A stretch of DNA of 64,000 bases from VRUE01 sp035260485 (GCA_035260485.1 DATFVC010000070.1:24605-88604), one strand, 5' to 3'. Shown: positions 25,241-34,090, numbered from the stretch's first letter. The notes: generated by a model not told the origin, from the sequence alone. Numbers and translations: made by a program.

Positions 25241-26416
25241 TCACACCTCTATGACGATGGCATCTCCTTGGCCACCGCCGGAGCAGATGGCAGCAACGCC
25301 CAATCCTCCACCCCGTCTACCCAACTCATGGACCAAAGACCCCACGATGCGGGCGCCGGAGGCGCCGATCGGGTGGCCGAGCGCGATCGCACCACCGTTG
25401 ACGTTGACGTTCTCCTCGTCGATGCCAAGCATCCGCACCGAGTTGAGCGCGACCGAGGCGAAGGCCTCGTTGATCTCCCAGAGGTCGACGTCCTCGGGGC
25501 TCTTGCCGATCTTCTCCAGCGCCTGCTTGGCAGCATTGGCGGGGGTTTTCGCCAGGTAGGGGAAGTCGTCTGCGACGGTGCCGTAGGAGAGGACGCGCGC
25601 CAGCACGGTGTGCCCTTCCCTGTCGGCCCACTCCTCGGAGGCGACGACGATCGCGCCGGCGCCGTCGTTGACGCCTGGCGCGTTGCCGGCGGTGTGGGTG
25701 GCGTCCTCGCCGCCGATCGCCCGCAGCCCCGCAAGGGTCTCGATGGTCGTGTCGGGCCGGATCGCCTCGTCGGTCTCGACCGCGGTCTCACCCTTGCGCG
25801 ACTTGACCGTGACGGCGGAGATCTCATCGGCGAGTCGGCCGGCGTCGGTCGCCTCGGCGGCGAGCCGGTGCGAGCGCTCGGCGAAGCGGTCCATGTCGGC
25901 GCGGGTGATCTCCAGCTCGTTGGAGACCTCGCTCGCCTCGTTGATCATCTGTTTTTCGGTGAAGGGGTTGGTGAGGCCGTCGTGGACCATCGCGTCGATC
26001 GTCTGGACGTGCCCCATCCGGTAGCCGAAGCGGGCGCCGGGCAGCAGGTGCGGCGCGCCGCTCATCGACTCCATGCCGCCGGTCACCGCGATCTCGGTGT
26101 CGCCGGCACGAATCGCCATGTCGGCGATGCCGAGCGAGCGCATGCCGGAGGCGCAGACCTTGTTGATCGTCTCGGAGGGCACCTCCTTCGGGACACCGCC
26201 CTTGATCTGGGCCTGGCGCGAGGGGATCTGCCCCTGGCCGGCCTGCAGGACCTGGCCGAAGACGACCTGCTCGACCTGCTCGGGATCGACGCCGGAGCGC
26301 TCCAGGGCGGCCTCGATCACGTGGCCGCCGAGGTCGGTGGCGTCGAGGGAGGCGAGGCTCCCGCCCATCTTGCCAAAGGGGGTTCGAGCGGTTCCGAGGA
26401 TGACTGAGCTGGGCAT
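25241..26416 (-). CDS. Acetyl-CoA C-acyltransferase (thiolase)
   Basis: The 391-residue thiolase has the acyl-accepting Cys in INKVCASGMRS (about residue 88), NEAFASVALNS, the GGAIALGHPIGASGARI His motif and the final CSGGGQGDA Cys. MSGAPHLLPGARFGYRMGH matches acetoacetyl-CoA thiolases rather than long-chain FadA, but specificity is not certain. It would cleave or form beta-ketoacyl-CoA in beta-oxidation. It is divergent from pepA with a 116-bp spacer. Confidence 0.94.
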   Translation of the reverse strand: MPSSVILGTARTPFGKMGGSLASLDATDLGGHVIEAALERSGVDPEQVEQVVFGQVLQAGQGQIPSRQAQIKGGVPKEVPSETINKVCASGMRSLGIADMAIRAGDTEIAVTGGMESMSGAPHLLPGARFGYRMGHVQTIDAMVHDGLTNPFTEKQMINEASEVSNELEITRADMDRFAERSHRLAAEATDAGRLADEISAVTVKSRKGETAVETDEAIRPDTTIETLAGLRAIGGEDATHTAGNAPGVNDGAGAIVVASEEWADREGHTVLARVLSYGTVADDFPYLAKTPANAAKQALEKIGKSPEDVDLWEINEAFASVALNSVRMLGIDEENVNVNGGAIALGHPIGASGARIVGSLVHELGRRGGGLGVAAICSGGGQGDAIVIEV

Positions 26417-26532
26417 CTACTGCCTTTCTTCTGCGAGTCGTGGCGGTCTGATCAGGGGCGTCTGGCCCTGCCCGGGACGATAGCGTGAGGACTCGCCGAT
26501 CTGCGTGCGCAAGCGCATAGACTCGCGAGCCC

Positions 26533-27969
26533 GTGAAGGTCGGATTGAGCCAGACTCAGCTTGTCGAGGTCGACGCCGGCCTGGTCGTCGTCGGGCTCTA
26601 TGAGGGGGAGCAACTGCCGGAGGGTGTGGCGGGCGCCCTGGGAGCCGCCGATGCCAAGGGCGGCCTCGAGAAGGTCTCGCTCCTCCATCCCGAGCGCCCG
26701 GGCCGCGTCCTCGCGGTTGGCCTCGGCAAGCGCGACGACGCCGATACGGAGCGATTTCGAGTCGCCGCTGCCATCGCCGCCAAGGAGGCGGCCAAGCTGG
26801 ATGTGACCTCACTCGCCTGGCTTCTGCCTGAGTCGGGCGATGGCGAGGCGACCGCCGCGGCCCTGGTCACCGGCACGATCCTCGCCTCCTACCGCTTCGA
26901 CCGCTTCCGCAGCAGCGACCCCGACGGGCCTCCCCCGCCCCGGCTCGAGTCCCTGACTCTGCTCGGCCCCGCGAGCATCGCCGAAGCCGCCGAAGCCTCC
27001 CGCGTCTGCGCCGAGGCGCAAAACCGGGCCCGCGACCTGCAGAGCCTTCCCTCCAACGTCGCAACTCCCTCGTACCTTGCCGGACGCGCCGAGGAGATCG
27101 CCGGGATGAACGATGTGCTCAGCGTCGAGGTTCTCGGCCGAGCGGAGATCTCCGCCAAGGAGATGGGCGGCCTGGTTGCGGTCAGCCAGGGGACCGAGGA
27201 GGAGCCGAAGTTGATCGTGCTCCGCTACGCGGGCGGCGGCTCCGGCCCCACGCTGGGCCTCGTCGGCAAGGGCGTCACCTTCGATACGGGCGGCATCTCG
27301 CTGAAGCCCTCGGCCTCGATGCACGAGATGAAGATGGACATGTCGGGCGCCGCTGCCGTGCTGGAGGCGGTCGGGGCGATCGCCGAGCTGGGCCTGGCGC
27401 TGGACCTGATCGCGGTCGTCCCTTCGACCGAGAACATGCCGTCGGGAACCGCGATAAAGCCCGGCGACGTCATCACCCAGTACAACGGCAAGACGGTCGA
27501 GGTCAACAACACCGACGCCGAGGGTCGCCTGATCCTCGCCGATGCCCTCGCCTACGCGGTCGAGCTGGGAGCGGAGCGGATCGTCGACCTGGCGACGCTC
27601 ACCGGCGCCGTGTTGATCGCCCTCGGCTCGACCTACGCCGCGGTCATCTCCAACGACGACGACCTCGCCGACGAAGTCGAGCAGGCCGGCAAGACGACGG
27701 GCGAGCTGGTCTGGCGCCTCCCCCTCCACCCCGAGTACAAGGAGCTGACCAAGGGCGCCGTCGCCGACCTCACCAACGCCTCCGCCAAGCGCAAGGCGGG
27801 AACGATTTACGCTGGCTCCTTCCTCGAGGAGTTCGTCGGCGAGACCCCCTGGGCCCACGTCGACATCGCCGGCACGGCCTGGGACGTCGGCCGCGCCTAT
27901 ACCGGCAACGACGCCAGCGGCTTCGGCGTCCGCCTCCTCGTCGAGCTCGCCCACGAGCTCTCCGCGTAG
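26533..27969 (+). CDS. pepA: Leucyl aminopeptidase (M17)
   Basis: The C-terminal catalytic domain shows GKGVTFDTGGISLKPSASMHEMKMDMSGAAAVL (metal Lys, Asp and catalytic Lys) and the M17 signature NNTDAEGRLILADAL with the second metal Asp/Glu pair. The N-terminal domain (about 1-160) is divergent, as usual. The family forms hexamers and removes N-terminal residues with two metals. The GTG start at 26533 lies about 12 nt after TAGACT, a possible -10, so the transcript may be nearly leaderless. The 478-residue length is normal. Confidence 0.95.
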   Translation: MKVGLSQTQLVEVDAGLVVVGLYEGEQLPEGVAGALGAADAKGGLEKVSLLHPERPGRVLAVGLGKRDDADTERFRVAAAIAAKEAAKLDVTSLAWLLPESGDGEATAAALVTGTILASYRFDRFRSSDPDGPPPPRLESLTLLGPASIAEAAEASRVCAEAQNRARDLQSLPSNVATPSYLAGRAEEIAGMNDVLSVEVLGRAEISAKEMGGLVAVSQGTEEEPKLIVLRYAGGGSGPTLGLVGKGVTFDTGGISLKPSASMHEMKMDMSGAAAVLEAVGAIAELGLALDLIAVVPSTENMPSGTAIKPGDVITQYNGKTVEVNNTDAEGRLILADALAYAVELGAERIVDLATLTGAVLIALGSTYAAVISNDDDLADEVEQAGKTTGELVWRLPLHPEYKELTKGAVADLTNASAKRKAGTIYAGSFLEEFVGETPWAHVDIAGTAWDVGRAYTGNDASGFGVRLLVELAHELSA

Positions 27970-27982
27970 CGACCTTCGCCGC

Positions 27983-28528
27983 TCAGGCTTCGAGGATCAT
28001 GCAGGTGGCGACGCCGTGGGCGAGCAGCTTGCCGCTGTCGGCGGCGGTCAGCTTGGCCTCCGAGGTCGCCTGGCGGCGGCCACGGTAGACGACGCTGGCC
28101 TCGCAGAGGACGCGGCCGGTGTCGCGGGTGATCGGGCGCACGTACTTGGCCTCGAGACCGAGCGAGGTGTAACCGACCCCGGCCGGCAAGGTGGTGTGGA
28201 CCGCGCAGCCGAGTGCCGAGTCGAGCAGGGTCGCCGCATAGCCGCCATGGACGACGCCGATCGGGTTGTAGTGCTCCTCGCCGGGCTCGCCCTCGAAGAC
28301 TGCGCGGCCGTCGCCGAGCTCGATCGGCCGCAACCGCATCGTCACCGCGATCGGCGGCGGCGGCACCTTGCCGCCGACGACCGCTTCCATGTACTCCATC
28401 CCGCTCATCGTCGCCCCGGCGGCCGCGGTCGGCACTGGGTCCTGCCAGACCAAGGTGCGGCTGCGGCTGGTCTCCGGACTCGACTCGGCGAAGGCCAGAG
28501 CGGCATCGACCGCGGTTTCGCCGCTCAT
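27983..28528 (-). CDS. PaaI-family hot-dog thioesterase
   Basis: The hot-dog core contains HYNPIGVVHGGYAATLLDSALGCAVHTTLP, the PaaI/YigI signature with the HGG motif, followed by KYVRPITRDTGRVLCEASVV and SEAKLTAADSGKLLAHGVATCMIL. Such enzymes hydrolyse acyl-CoA thioesters. The ATG at 28528 gives 181 residues and avoids a low-complexity upstream frame. It lies convergent with pepA (14 bp apart) and downstream of paired palindromic operators and the HxlR gene, so HxlR control is likely. Confidence 0.88.
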   Translation of the reverse strand: MSGETAVDAALAFAESSPETSRSRTLVWQDPVPTAAAGATMSGMEYMEAVVGGKVPPPPIAVTMRLRPIELGDGRAVFEGEPGEEHYNPIGVVHGGYAATLLDSALGCAVHTTLPAGVGYTSLGLEAKYVRPITRDTGRVLCEASVVYRGRRQATSEAKLTAADSGKLLAHGVATCMILEA

Positions 28529-28716
28529 CGCGCCCCCCGGCGGCCGCCGGCCCCGGTGGCGCCCGGCCGGCGACTGGCGGGGTAGTGCAGGTCGGCGGCG
28601 ATCTCGGCCTGGCTGATCGAGATCCGTGCAGCCTTCGCTCGTCTGTGATGCCTCTGCCTTGAAATCAGCCTCATCTCTGCGCCTCCAATCGGCGGGTCCG
28701 TCTGGGTAAGTTGCAT
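28525..28716 (-). CDS. Candidate small basic protein, 63 residues
   Basis: The frame MQLTQTDPPIGGAEMRLISR ends with an ATGA overlap on the thioesterase start, which would suit coupling. However, its ATG lies inside the palindrome at 28710-28724, so transcription would have to begin at or before the operator. The product is rich in Arg and Gly with no recognised family, and may be leader sequence only. Confidence 0.25.
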   Translation of the reverse strand: MQLTQTDPPIGGAEMRLISRQRHHRRAKAARISISQAEIAADLHYPASRRPGATGAGGRRGAR

Positions 28717-28768
28717 CAAGCAACTCCTGTCACCGGGACCCTAACCGACTCGGTTGCTTGATGCAACT
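28709..28768. promoter_or_regulatory. Two palindromic operators for the HxlR regulator
   Basis: GTTGC-ATCAA-GCAAC (28710-28724) and GTTGC-TTGAT-GCAAC (28753-28767) are each palindromic and are also reverse complements of each other. Together they form a 16-bp inverted repeat. Their centres are 43 bp apart, about four helical turns. They fill the spacer between the thioesterase and HxlR genes. Confidence 0.65.
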
Positions 28769-28789
28769 CAGTGTGCGAAGATCACTCTC

Positions 28790-29272
28790 GTGCTCGGCCA
28801 TCAGTATCCAGGGCAGGTCTGCTCGATCGCCAAGGCGCTAGAGGTTGTCGGTGAGCGCTGGAGCCTGCTGATCGTCCGCGACGTGATGAACGGCAACCGC
28901 CGCTTTGGTGAGCTGCAGCGGGGTCTCGGTGTCGCCCGCAACGTGCTCTCGGCCCGTCTGCAGCGGCTGGTCGAGGAGGACATCCTCGAACGGCGGTCCT
29001 ACCAGACCAGCCCCGAGCGCTACGAGTACTTCCTCACCGAGAAGGGGCTCGACCTCTGGCCGGCTCTCGTCGCCCTGCTCGCCTGGGGCGACCGCCACTC
29101 CCCTGAGCCCGCCGGGCCACCGATGCTGATCGTTCACAAGGAATGCGGTGGCGAGGTCAACGACCGCGGCGCCTGCGAGAGCTGCGGCAAGGTCCTGCAC
29201 GCCCGCGATGCCCGTGCCATCCCCGGCCCCGGCGTCGGGACCAACGAGGCCGCAGGAGCAACCGCCGATTGA
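28790..29272 (+). CDS. HxlR family transcriptional regulator with C-terminal zinc-ribbon-like tail
   Basis: The winged-helix HxlR core is unmistakable: QVCSIAKALEVVGERWSLLIVRDVMNGNRRFGELQRGLGVARNVLSARLQRL. The conserved Cys near the N-terminus is often redox or effector sensing. Residues about 118-145 (HKECGGEVNDRGACESCGK) form a Cys/His cluster that could bind zinc. The GTG at 28790 puts CSIAKAL at the usual distance from the start. Two operators lie 22-80 bp upstream, suggesting autoregulation and control of the divergent thioesterase. The aldehyde dehydrogenase downstream may also be a target. Confidence 0.92.
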   Translation: MLGHQYPGQVCSIAKALEVVGERWSLLIVRDVMNGNRRFGELQRGLGVARNVLSARLQRLVEEDILERRSYQTSPERYEYFLTEKGLDLWPALVALLAWGDRHSPEPAGPPMLIVHKECGGEVNDRGACESCGKVLHARDARAIPGPGVGTNEAAGATAD

Positions 29273-29274
29273 GC

Positions 29275-29302
29275 ACTTGAGGACCCTATGGTGTACTCAA
29301 GT
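29275..29302. promoter_or_regulatory. Inverted repeat before the aldehyde dehydrogenase gene
   Basis: ACTTGAG and CTCAAGT are perfect 7-bp arms around 14 nt. They lie just after the HxlR stop and 46 bp before the aldehyde dehydrogenase ATG. The site could be a weak terminator or an operator. Confidence 0.35.
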
Positions 29303-29348
29303 CCACGATGTCTGCTGAAACTGCGGGCTAGCGACTAGGAGGAGAGAG

Positions 29349-30785
29349 ATGGCGACTGCGGCGGAGGTTCAATCCCGCGACAAGATCTTCATCGGCGGCA
29401 AGTGGGTCGAGCCGCAGGGCACCGAGACGATCGAGGTAGTCAACTCGACGACCGAGGAGACGATGGCGACGATCGCGGCCTGCACGGCCGAGGACGCCGA
29501 CCTTGCTGTGCGCGCCGCCCGCGATGCCTTCGACTCCTGGTCGCGGACTGCGCGCGAGGAGCGCGCCGGCTACCTGGAGGCGATCGCCGCCGGGCTCGGC
29601 GAGCGCTCGGAGGAGATCGCAGCGACGATCGCCCAGGAGCTGGGGATGCCGATCAAGCTGAGCCAGATCATCCAGGCCGGCCTGCCCATCGCCCAGTTCG
29701 CGGCGATGCCGAAGCTGATGGAGGAAGTCGCCTGGGAGGAGGAGATCGGCAACTCTCGCGTGCTGCGCGAGGCCGTCGGCGTGCTCGGCGCGATCACCCC
29801 CTGGAACTACCCGCTCAACCAGATCGCCGCCAAGGTCGCGCCTGCCCTGGCCGCCGGCTGCACGGTCGTGCTCAAGCCAAGCGAGGTGGTGCCGCTCAAC
29901 GCCTTCATCCTCGCCGAGGTGATCGAGGCCGCGGGCCTGCCGGCCGGCGTCTTCAATCTGGTCACGGGCACCGGCCCGGTTGTCGGTGAGGCAATCGCCG
30001 GCCACCCCGGCGTCGACATGGTCTCCTTCACCGGCTCGACCCGAGCCGGCCGGCGCGTCTCCGAGCTCGCCTCGGCTACGGTGAAGCCGGTCGCGATGGA
30101 GCTCGGCGGCAAGTCGCCGAACGTGATCCTCGACGACGCCGACCTGGCGCAGGCGATCCCGGACGGTGTCGCCAAGTGCTACCTCAACTCGGGCCAGACC
30201 TGCAGCGCCCTGACCCGGATGCTGGTGCCGCGCGAGAAGCTCGCCGAAGCCGAGGAGCTGGCGAAGTCCGCCGCCGAGGTCTACACGCCTGGCGATCCCT
30301 TCGAGGACTCGACCCGGCTCGGCCCGCTCGTCTCCGAGGTCCAGCGCGAGCGCGTCCGCGACTACATCGAGAAGGGCGAGGCCGAAGGCGCCAAGCTGGT
30401 GACCGGCGGCGCCGCGGCCCCCGAGGGCCTCGAGCATGGCTACTTCGTCCGCCCCACCGTCTTCTCGGATGTGACGCCGGAGATGACGATCGCCCAGGAG
30501 GAGATCTTCGGCCCGGTGCTCGTCATCCAGCCCTACGAGAATGAGGACGACGCGGTGCGGATCGCCAACGACACCGTCTACGGCCTCGCCGGCGGCGTTT
30601 GGTCCGGCGACCAGGACCGCGCGATCGCCGTCGCCAAGCGGATCCGCACCGGCCAGATCGAGATCAACGGCGGGGCGTTCAATCCGCTTGCGCCCTTCGG
30701 CGGCTACAAGCAGTCGGGACATGGGCGGGAGAACGGGCGTTATGCGATCGAGGAGTTGCTGCAGGTCAAGAGTCTTCAGCTGTAG
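29349..30785 (+). CDS. NAD(P)-dependent aldehyde dehydrogenase
   Basis: The 478-residue protein has the ALDH signatures TPWNYPLNQIAAKVAPALAAG, FTGSTRAGRRV, the general-base Glu in MELGGKSPNV and the catalytic Cys in NSGQTCSALTRML. EEIFGPVLVI and the C-terminal APFGGYKQSGHGRENG are typical. It oxidises an aldehyde to its acid. The closest-looking relatives act on aliphatic or aromatic aldehydes, but specificity cannot be read. The ATG is preceded by AGGAGGAGAG. It lies between the HxlR gene and an acyl-CoA dehydrogenase on the same strand. Confidence 0.94.
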   Translation: MATAAEVQSRDKIFIGGKWVEPQGTETIEVVNSTTEETMATIAACTAEDADLAVRAARDAFDSWSRTAREERAGYLEAIAAGLGERSEEIAATIAQELGMPIKLSQIIQAGLPIAQFAAMPKLMEEVAWEEEIGNSRVLREAVGVLGAITPWNYPLNQIAAKVAPALAAGCTVVLKPSEVVPLNAFILAEVIEAAGLPAGVFNLVTGTGPVVGEAIAGHPGVDMVSFTGSTRAGRRVSELASATVKPVAMELGGKSPNVILDDADLAQAIPDGVAKCYLNSGQTCSALTRMLVPREKLAEAEELAKSAAEVYTPGDPFEDSTRLGPLVSEVQRERVRDYIEKGEAEGAKLVTGGAAAPEGLEHGYFVRPTVFSDVTPEMTIAQEEIFGPVLVIQPYENEDDAVRIANDTVYGLAGGVWSGDQDRAIAVAKRIRTGQIEINGGAFNPLAPFGGYKQSGHGRENGRYAIEELLQVKSLQL

Positions 30786-30786
30786 T

Positions 30787-30914
30787 GGAGGGCGGGCGGG
30801 GGTGCCCGGTTGCTTGCTGGGTTTTTCGCCTCTGACGGAGCGGCCGTCCGAGATCGTGGTCGAGGCGAAAAACAGGACGCCGCTGCGCCACCGGGCACCC
30901 CCGCCCGGCCCTCC
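30787..30914. repeat. Nested palindromic repeat, second copy of the 8.2-kb element
   Basis: Outer arms 30787-30810 and 30890-30914 are complementary with one 1-nt bulge. The inner blocks 30816-30830 and 30864-30883 are the exact reverse complements of blocks in the element at 8199-8318 (15 and 20 nt identical). The outer stem and centre differ. It lies between the aldehyde and acyl-CoA dehydrogenase genes. Confidence 0.88.
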
Positions 30915-30980
30915 CAAACGCCGCTGGCTGACGAGCTGGCTGCAAGCGTTTGCTAGACACAAAGCCATACTCTCTCGCCC

Positions 30981-32126
30981 GTGAACTTCGACCTCTCTGA
31001 CGAGCAGAAGCTGCTTCGGGACACCGTTCGGGATTTTGCCCGAGCTGAGGTCGCTCCGGTGGCTGAGGAGCTGGATCGGGAGAAGCGGTTCCCTTACGAG
31101 ATCGTCGCGAAGCTCGGTGGGCTGGGGCTGATGGGGATCCCGTTCCCTCAGGAATACGGGGGCGGGGGTGCGGACACGCTCTCTTACGTGCTCGCCGTTG
31201 AAGAGCTGGCACGGATCGACTCTTCGGTCTGCATCACTATGGCGGCGCACACGTCGCTGGGGACGATGCCGATCTATCTCTGGGGGACGGATGAGCAGAA
31301 GGACGAGTGGCTGCCGGTGCTCTGCAGCGGTCAGAAGCTCGCCTCGTTTGGGCTGACCGAGCCCGAGGCGGGATCCGACGCCGGCAATGTGCGGACGACC
31401 GCGAAGCTCGCCAACGGCGAGTGGGTCATCGACGGGGCCAAGCAGTTCATCACCAACTCCGGCACCGATATATCCGGCTGCGTCTCGATCACCGCCGTCA
31501 CCGGCGAGGCGAACGGGCGCAAGGAGATCTCCAACCTGATCGTCGCCACCGGCACGCCCGGCTATGAGGCCGGCGAGTCCTACCGCAAGATGGGCTGGAA
31601 CGCCTCCGACACTCGCCCGCTCAGCTTTGACGATTGCCGAGTCCCCGAGGCCAACCTGCTCGGCCGCCGCGGCGACGGCTTCAAGAACTTCCTTCACATC
31701 CTCGACGGCGGCCGCATCGGCGTCGCCGCGATGGGGGTCGGCCTCGCCCAGGGCGCCCTCGACGAGGCGATCTCCTACGCCAAAGAGCGCCAGGCGTTCG
31801 GCCAGCCGATCTCCAAGTTCCAGTCGATCCAGGCCAAGATCGCCGACCTCTCGGCCCAGATCGAGGCGGCCCGCCTGCTCACCTGGCGCGCCGCGCTGGA
31901 GAAGGACGCCGGCAAGTCGTTCACGCTGACCGCGGCGCAGGCGAAGCTGATCACGGGGCGCCTCGCCGTCCGGGCGACCGAGGAGGCGGTCCAGATCCAC
32001 GGCGGCTACGGCTACATCGAGGAGTACCCGGTCTGCCGCTTCTACCGCGACGCCAAGATCCTCACGATCGGCGAGGGCACCGACGAGGTGCAGCAGATGG
32101 TGATCGCCCGCCAGCTCGGCTGCTGA
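30981..32126 (+). CDS. Acyl-CoA dehydrogenase
   Basis: The 381-residue protein follows the family closely: SFGLTEPEAGSDAGNVRTTAK, GRIGVAAMGVGLAQGALDEAISYAKERQAFGQPISKFQ, and QIHGGYGYIEEYPVCRFYRDAKILTIGEGTDEVQ. The catalytic Glu is in the EGT segment, where short- and medium-chain enzymes carry it. FAD-linked oxidation of acyl-CoA would deliver electrons to EtfAB and ETF-QO encoded at 18.4-22.1 kb. The start is GTG, preceded by a weak ribosome binding site. Confidence 0.95.
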   Translation: MNFDLSDEQKLLRDTVRDFARAEVAPVAEELDREKRFPYEIVAKLGGLGLMGIPFPQEYGGGGADTLSYVLAVEELARIDSSVCITMAAHTSLGTMPIYLWGTDEQKDEWLPVLCSGQKLASFGLTEPEAGSDAGNVRTTAKLANGEWVIDGAKQFITNSGTDISGCVSITAVTGEANGRKEISNLIVATGTPGYEAGESYRKMGWNASDTRPLSFDDCRVPEANLLGRRGDGFKNFLHILDGGRIGVAAMGVGLAQGALDEAISYAKERQAFGQPISKFQSIQAKIADLSAQIEAARLLTWRAALEKDAGKSFTLTAAQAKLITGRLAVRATEEAVQIHGGYGYIEEYPVCRFYRDAKILTIGEGTDEVQQMVIARQLGC

Positions 32127-32130
32127 AACA

Positions 32131-32185
32131 CCCGCCGACGGGCCTAGAACGCGCCTATACGAGACGTTTTAGGCCCGTCGGCGGG
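32131..32185. repeat. Intergenic hairpin repeat, 21-bp arms
   Basis: CCCGCCGACGGGCCTAGAACG pairs with its downstream complement with one G-U wobble. The loop carries CTATACGAGAC. It lies between convergent genes (acyl-CoA dehydrogenase and dipZ) and shares its stem with 11801, 34035 and 50887. Confidence 0.88.
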
Positions 32186-32241
32186 CAGGGTGAAGAGGAT
32201 GCGGGTGCCCTGAGGGGTGGGCTCGAGCCAGCTGGGGGCGG

Positions 32242-33996
32242 CTAGCCAAAGGTGAAGGCATAGCCCATCACCCCCGGTTCGGGCTCAAGGCGAACCGTAT
32301 GGTTTTCGACCTTGGGCAGGTCGACCAGGTCATAGAGCCGTTGCGCGGTGATCTCGACCACGCCGTTCTTGACATCGGCGCCGGCGAGGTTGTCGGGGAT
32401 CGGCCGACCGTCAAGCAGCACCCGCATCCGCCTGCTGTGCCCCGGTGAGCCGAGCACCAAGTACACGCGTCGCGCCCCGAACGAGAGGTCGAGCGTGCCA
32501 CCTTCCGCGGTCGCTGAATCAAAGCCGATCCGCCAGCGCCCCCGGTAGGCGAAGTTGTCGGCAGGCGGCGATTCCGGGGCGCCGAAGTCGTGGCTGCCGG
32601 GCGAGAGCACCGGGTTGACGAAACGTTCGGCGCGAGCAGCTCCGAGATAGGTCTCGGGAGTCGTCACTTCTGGCGACGGGGCTACCGCGCTGACGCGCGC
32701 GGGCGCTCCCCTCGGGGCCTTGCCCGCTTCGGCGAGCAACTCGCGAATCACCTTTTCTTTCTCGCCGTAGGACCCCTCGCCAAAGTGCGCGAAGCGGACC
32801 CGACCCTGGGAGTCGATGAAGTACTCGCCGGGCCAGTATTGATTGCCGTAGGCGCTCCAGGTCGCGAGGTCGTTGTCCTGCGCAACCGGGTATCGGATGT
32901 CGTTCCGTTCGATCGCTTCTTTGACGTTGCTCGCTTCTTTCTCGAAGGGGAACTCCGGCGAGTGGACGCCGACGATCGTCAAACCGTCCTTACGGAAGCG
33001 TCGGTCCCAGGCGGTCAGGTAGGGCAGCGTGCGCAGGCAGTTGATGCAGGTGTAGGTCCAGAAGTCGACCAGGACGACGTGTCCACGCAGCGAGCGCAGC
33101 GTCAGCGGCCGATCGCCCGGCGTGTTGAACCACTGCTGGTTGTCGACGAATTCGGGGGCCTTGCCGAGCACAGGCAATCCAGACCCCGGACCAGCGCCAG
33201 CCACCGGCAGCGCGGCCGCGCCGGCTGCCTCTTCGCCGAGTCCGCCACCGGAGCCGCCGCGGATGTCGGCCAGCGCATTCCGGGTCCCGTCCATGTTCTC
33301 CAGGGATTCCGATGGGTTGACCAGGAAGCTGGGCAGGTCGCTGGCGATCGTGTTCTGGAACTTGATGTCGTAGTTGCCGAGCATCGCCAGCGCGGCGACG
33401 ATCATCACCGCCCCCATCGCGATCTGCAGGCCGATGCCACGCCGGGCCAGCGGCGCGGTCACGCGCCTCCCACCCAACATCAGGAAGTAGAGGACGATCG
33501 CTGAGCCGATCCCGTAGCTGAGCGCTACGGCAAGTCGGCCGGCGGTGAACGGTTGCGAGGCCGAGACCGTGATCACGCCGGCGAGGATCGGGCCGGCGCA
33601 GGGCGCGTAGACGAGGCCGAGGCTGGCGCCGACCGCGGTTCCCGACCAGAAGCCGTCACCGCCGCGTTTGACTCCGGCCCGACCGGCGAAGCGGCTCATC
33701 GTCGCCTCCATCCGCGCCGCCAGCGGCGGGATCATCAGGGTGATGCCGAAGGCGATCAGGACGACGATCGCCAGCTTGCGCAAGAAGTCGTCGGGCAGGC
33801 CGAGCGCCGAGATCACGTAGACCAGCGCGACCGTCGCGAAGGTGAAAGAGACGGCAAGGCCGGCGACGATGCCGAGCGGCCGCCGCCGGCCGCCGGTCGC
33901 CCCCGCGGAGAGCACGATCGGCAGCACCGGCAGCACGCAGGGTGAGAGCGCGGTGGCCGCGCCGGCGACAAATCCGAACAGGATCAGGAGAGCCAT
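32242..33996 (-). CDS. dipZ: DipZ: CcdA membrane domain fused to thioredoxin-like and carbohydrate-module-like domains
   Basis: Residues 1-210 form a CcdA/DsbD-type membrane domain of about six helices with the paired redox Cys in LSPCVLP (Cys20) and YAPCAGP (Cys133). A Gly/Ala-rich linker leads to a thioredoxin-fold domain at about 280-430 with active site WTYTCINCLR (Cys317, Cys320). The C-terminal 150 residues form a beta-rich domain as in mycobacterial DipZ. The protein passes reducing equivalents from cytoplasmic thioredoxin across the membrane to extracytoplasmic targets. The 584-residue length and domain order match DipZ. Confidence 0.92.
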   Translation of the reverse strand: MALLILFGFVAGAATALSPCVLPVLPIVLSAGATGGRRRPLGIVAGLAVSFTFATVALVYVISALGLPDDFLRKLAIVVLIAFGITLMIPPLAARMEATMSRFAGRAGVKRGGDGFWSGTAVGASLGLVYAPCAGPILAGVITVSASQPFTAGRLAVALSYGIGSAIVLYFLMLGGRRVTAPLARRGIGLQIAMGAVMIVAALAMLGNYDIKFQNTIASDLPSFLVNPSESLENMDGTRNALADIRGGSGGGLGEEAAGAAALPVAGAGPGSGLPVLGKAPEFVDNQQWFNTPGDRPLTLRSLRGHVVLVDFWTYTCINCLRTLPYLTAWDRRFRKDGLTIVGVHSPEFPFEKEASNVKEAIERNDIRYPVAQDNDLATWSAYGNQYWPGEYFIDSQGRVRFAHFGEGSYGEKEKVIRELLAEAGKAPRGAPARVSAVAPSPEVTTPETYLGAARAERFVNPVLSPGSHDFGAPESPPADNFAYRGRWRIGFDSATAEGGTLDLSFGARRVYLVLGSPGHSRRMRVLLDGRPIPDNLAGADVKNGVVEITAQRLYDLVDLPKVENHTVRLEPEPGVMGYAFTFG

Positions 33997-34034
33997 GCGC
34001 TCGAGCTTGGCAGCTAGGGATTACGCGGAGGTGA

Positions 34035-34085
34035 CGGCCGCGGGCCTAAAACGTCCATATAGCCCACGTTTCAGGCCCGTCGGCG
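34035..34085. repeat. Intergenic hairpin repeat
   Basis: CGGCCGCGGGCCTAAAACG and CGTTTCAGGCCCGTCGGCG form an imperfect stem around a loop with TCCATATAGCCC. On the minus strand this reads GGGCTATATGGA, matching the CTATA-GGA loop signature of other copies. It lies between the dipZ start and the stop of the PRC-barrel gene. Confidence 0.8.
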
Positions 34086-34090
34086 GGGGT

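Noticed and set aside
29328..32000. An 890-codon open frame on the minus strand opposite the aldehyde and acyl-CoA dehydrogenase genes
   Set aside because: Its product is Arg/Gly/Asp/Leu-rich without family motifs, while the plus strand encodes two textbook enzymes. High GC leaves antisense frames open.
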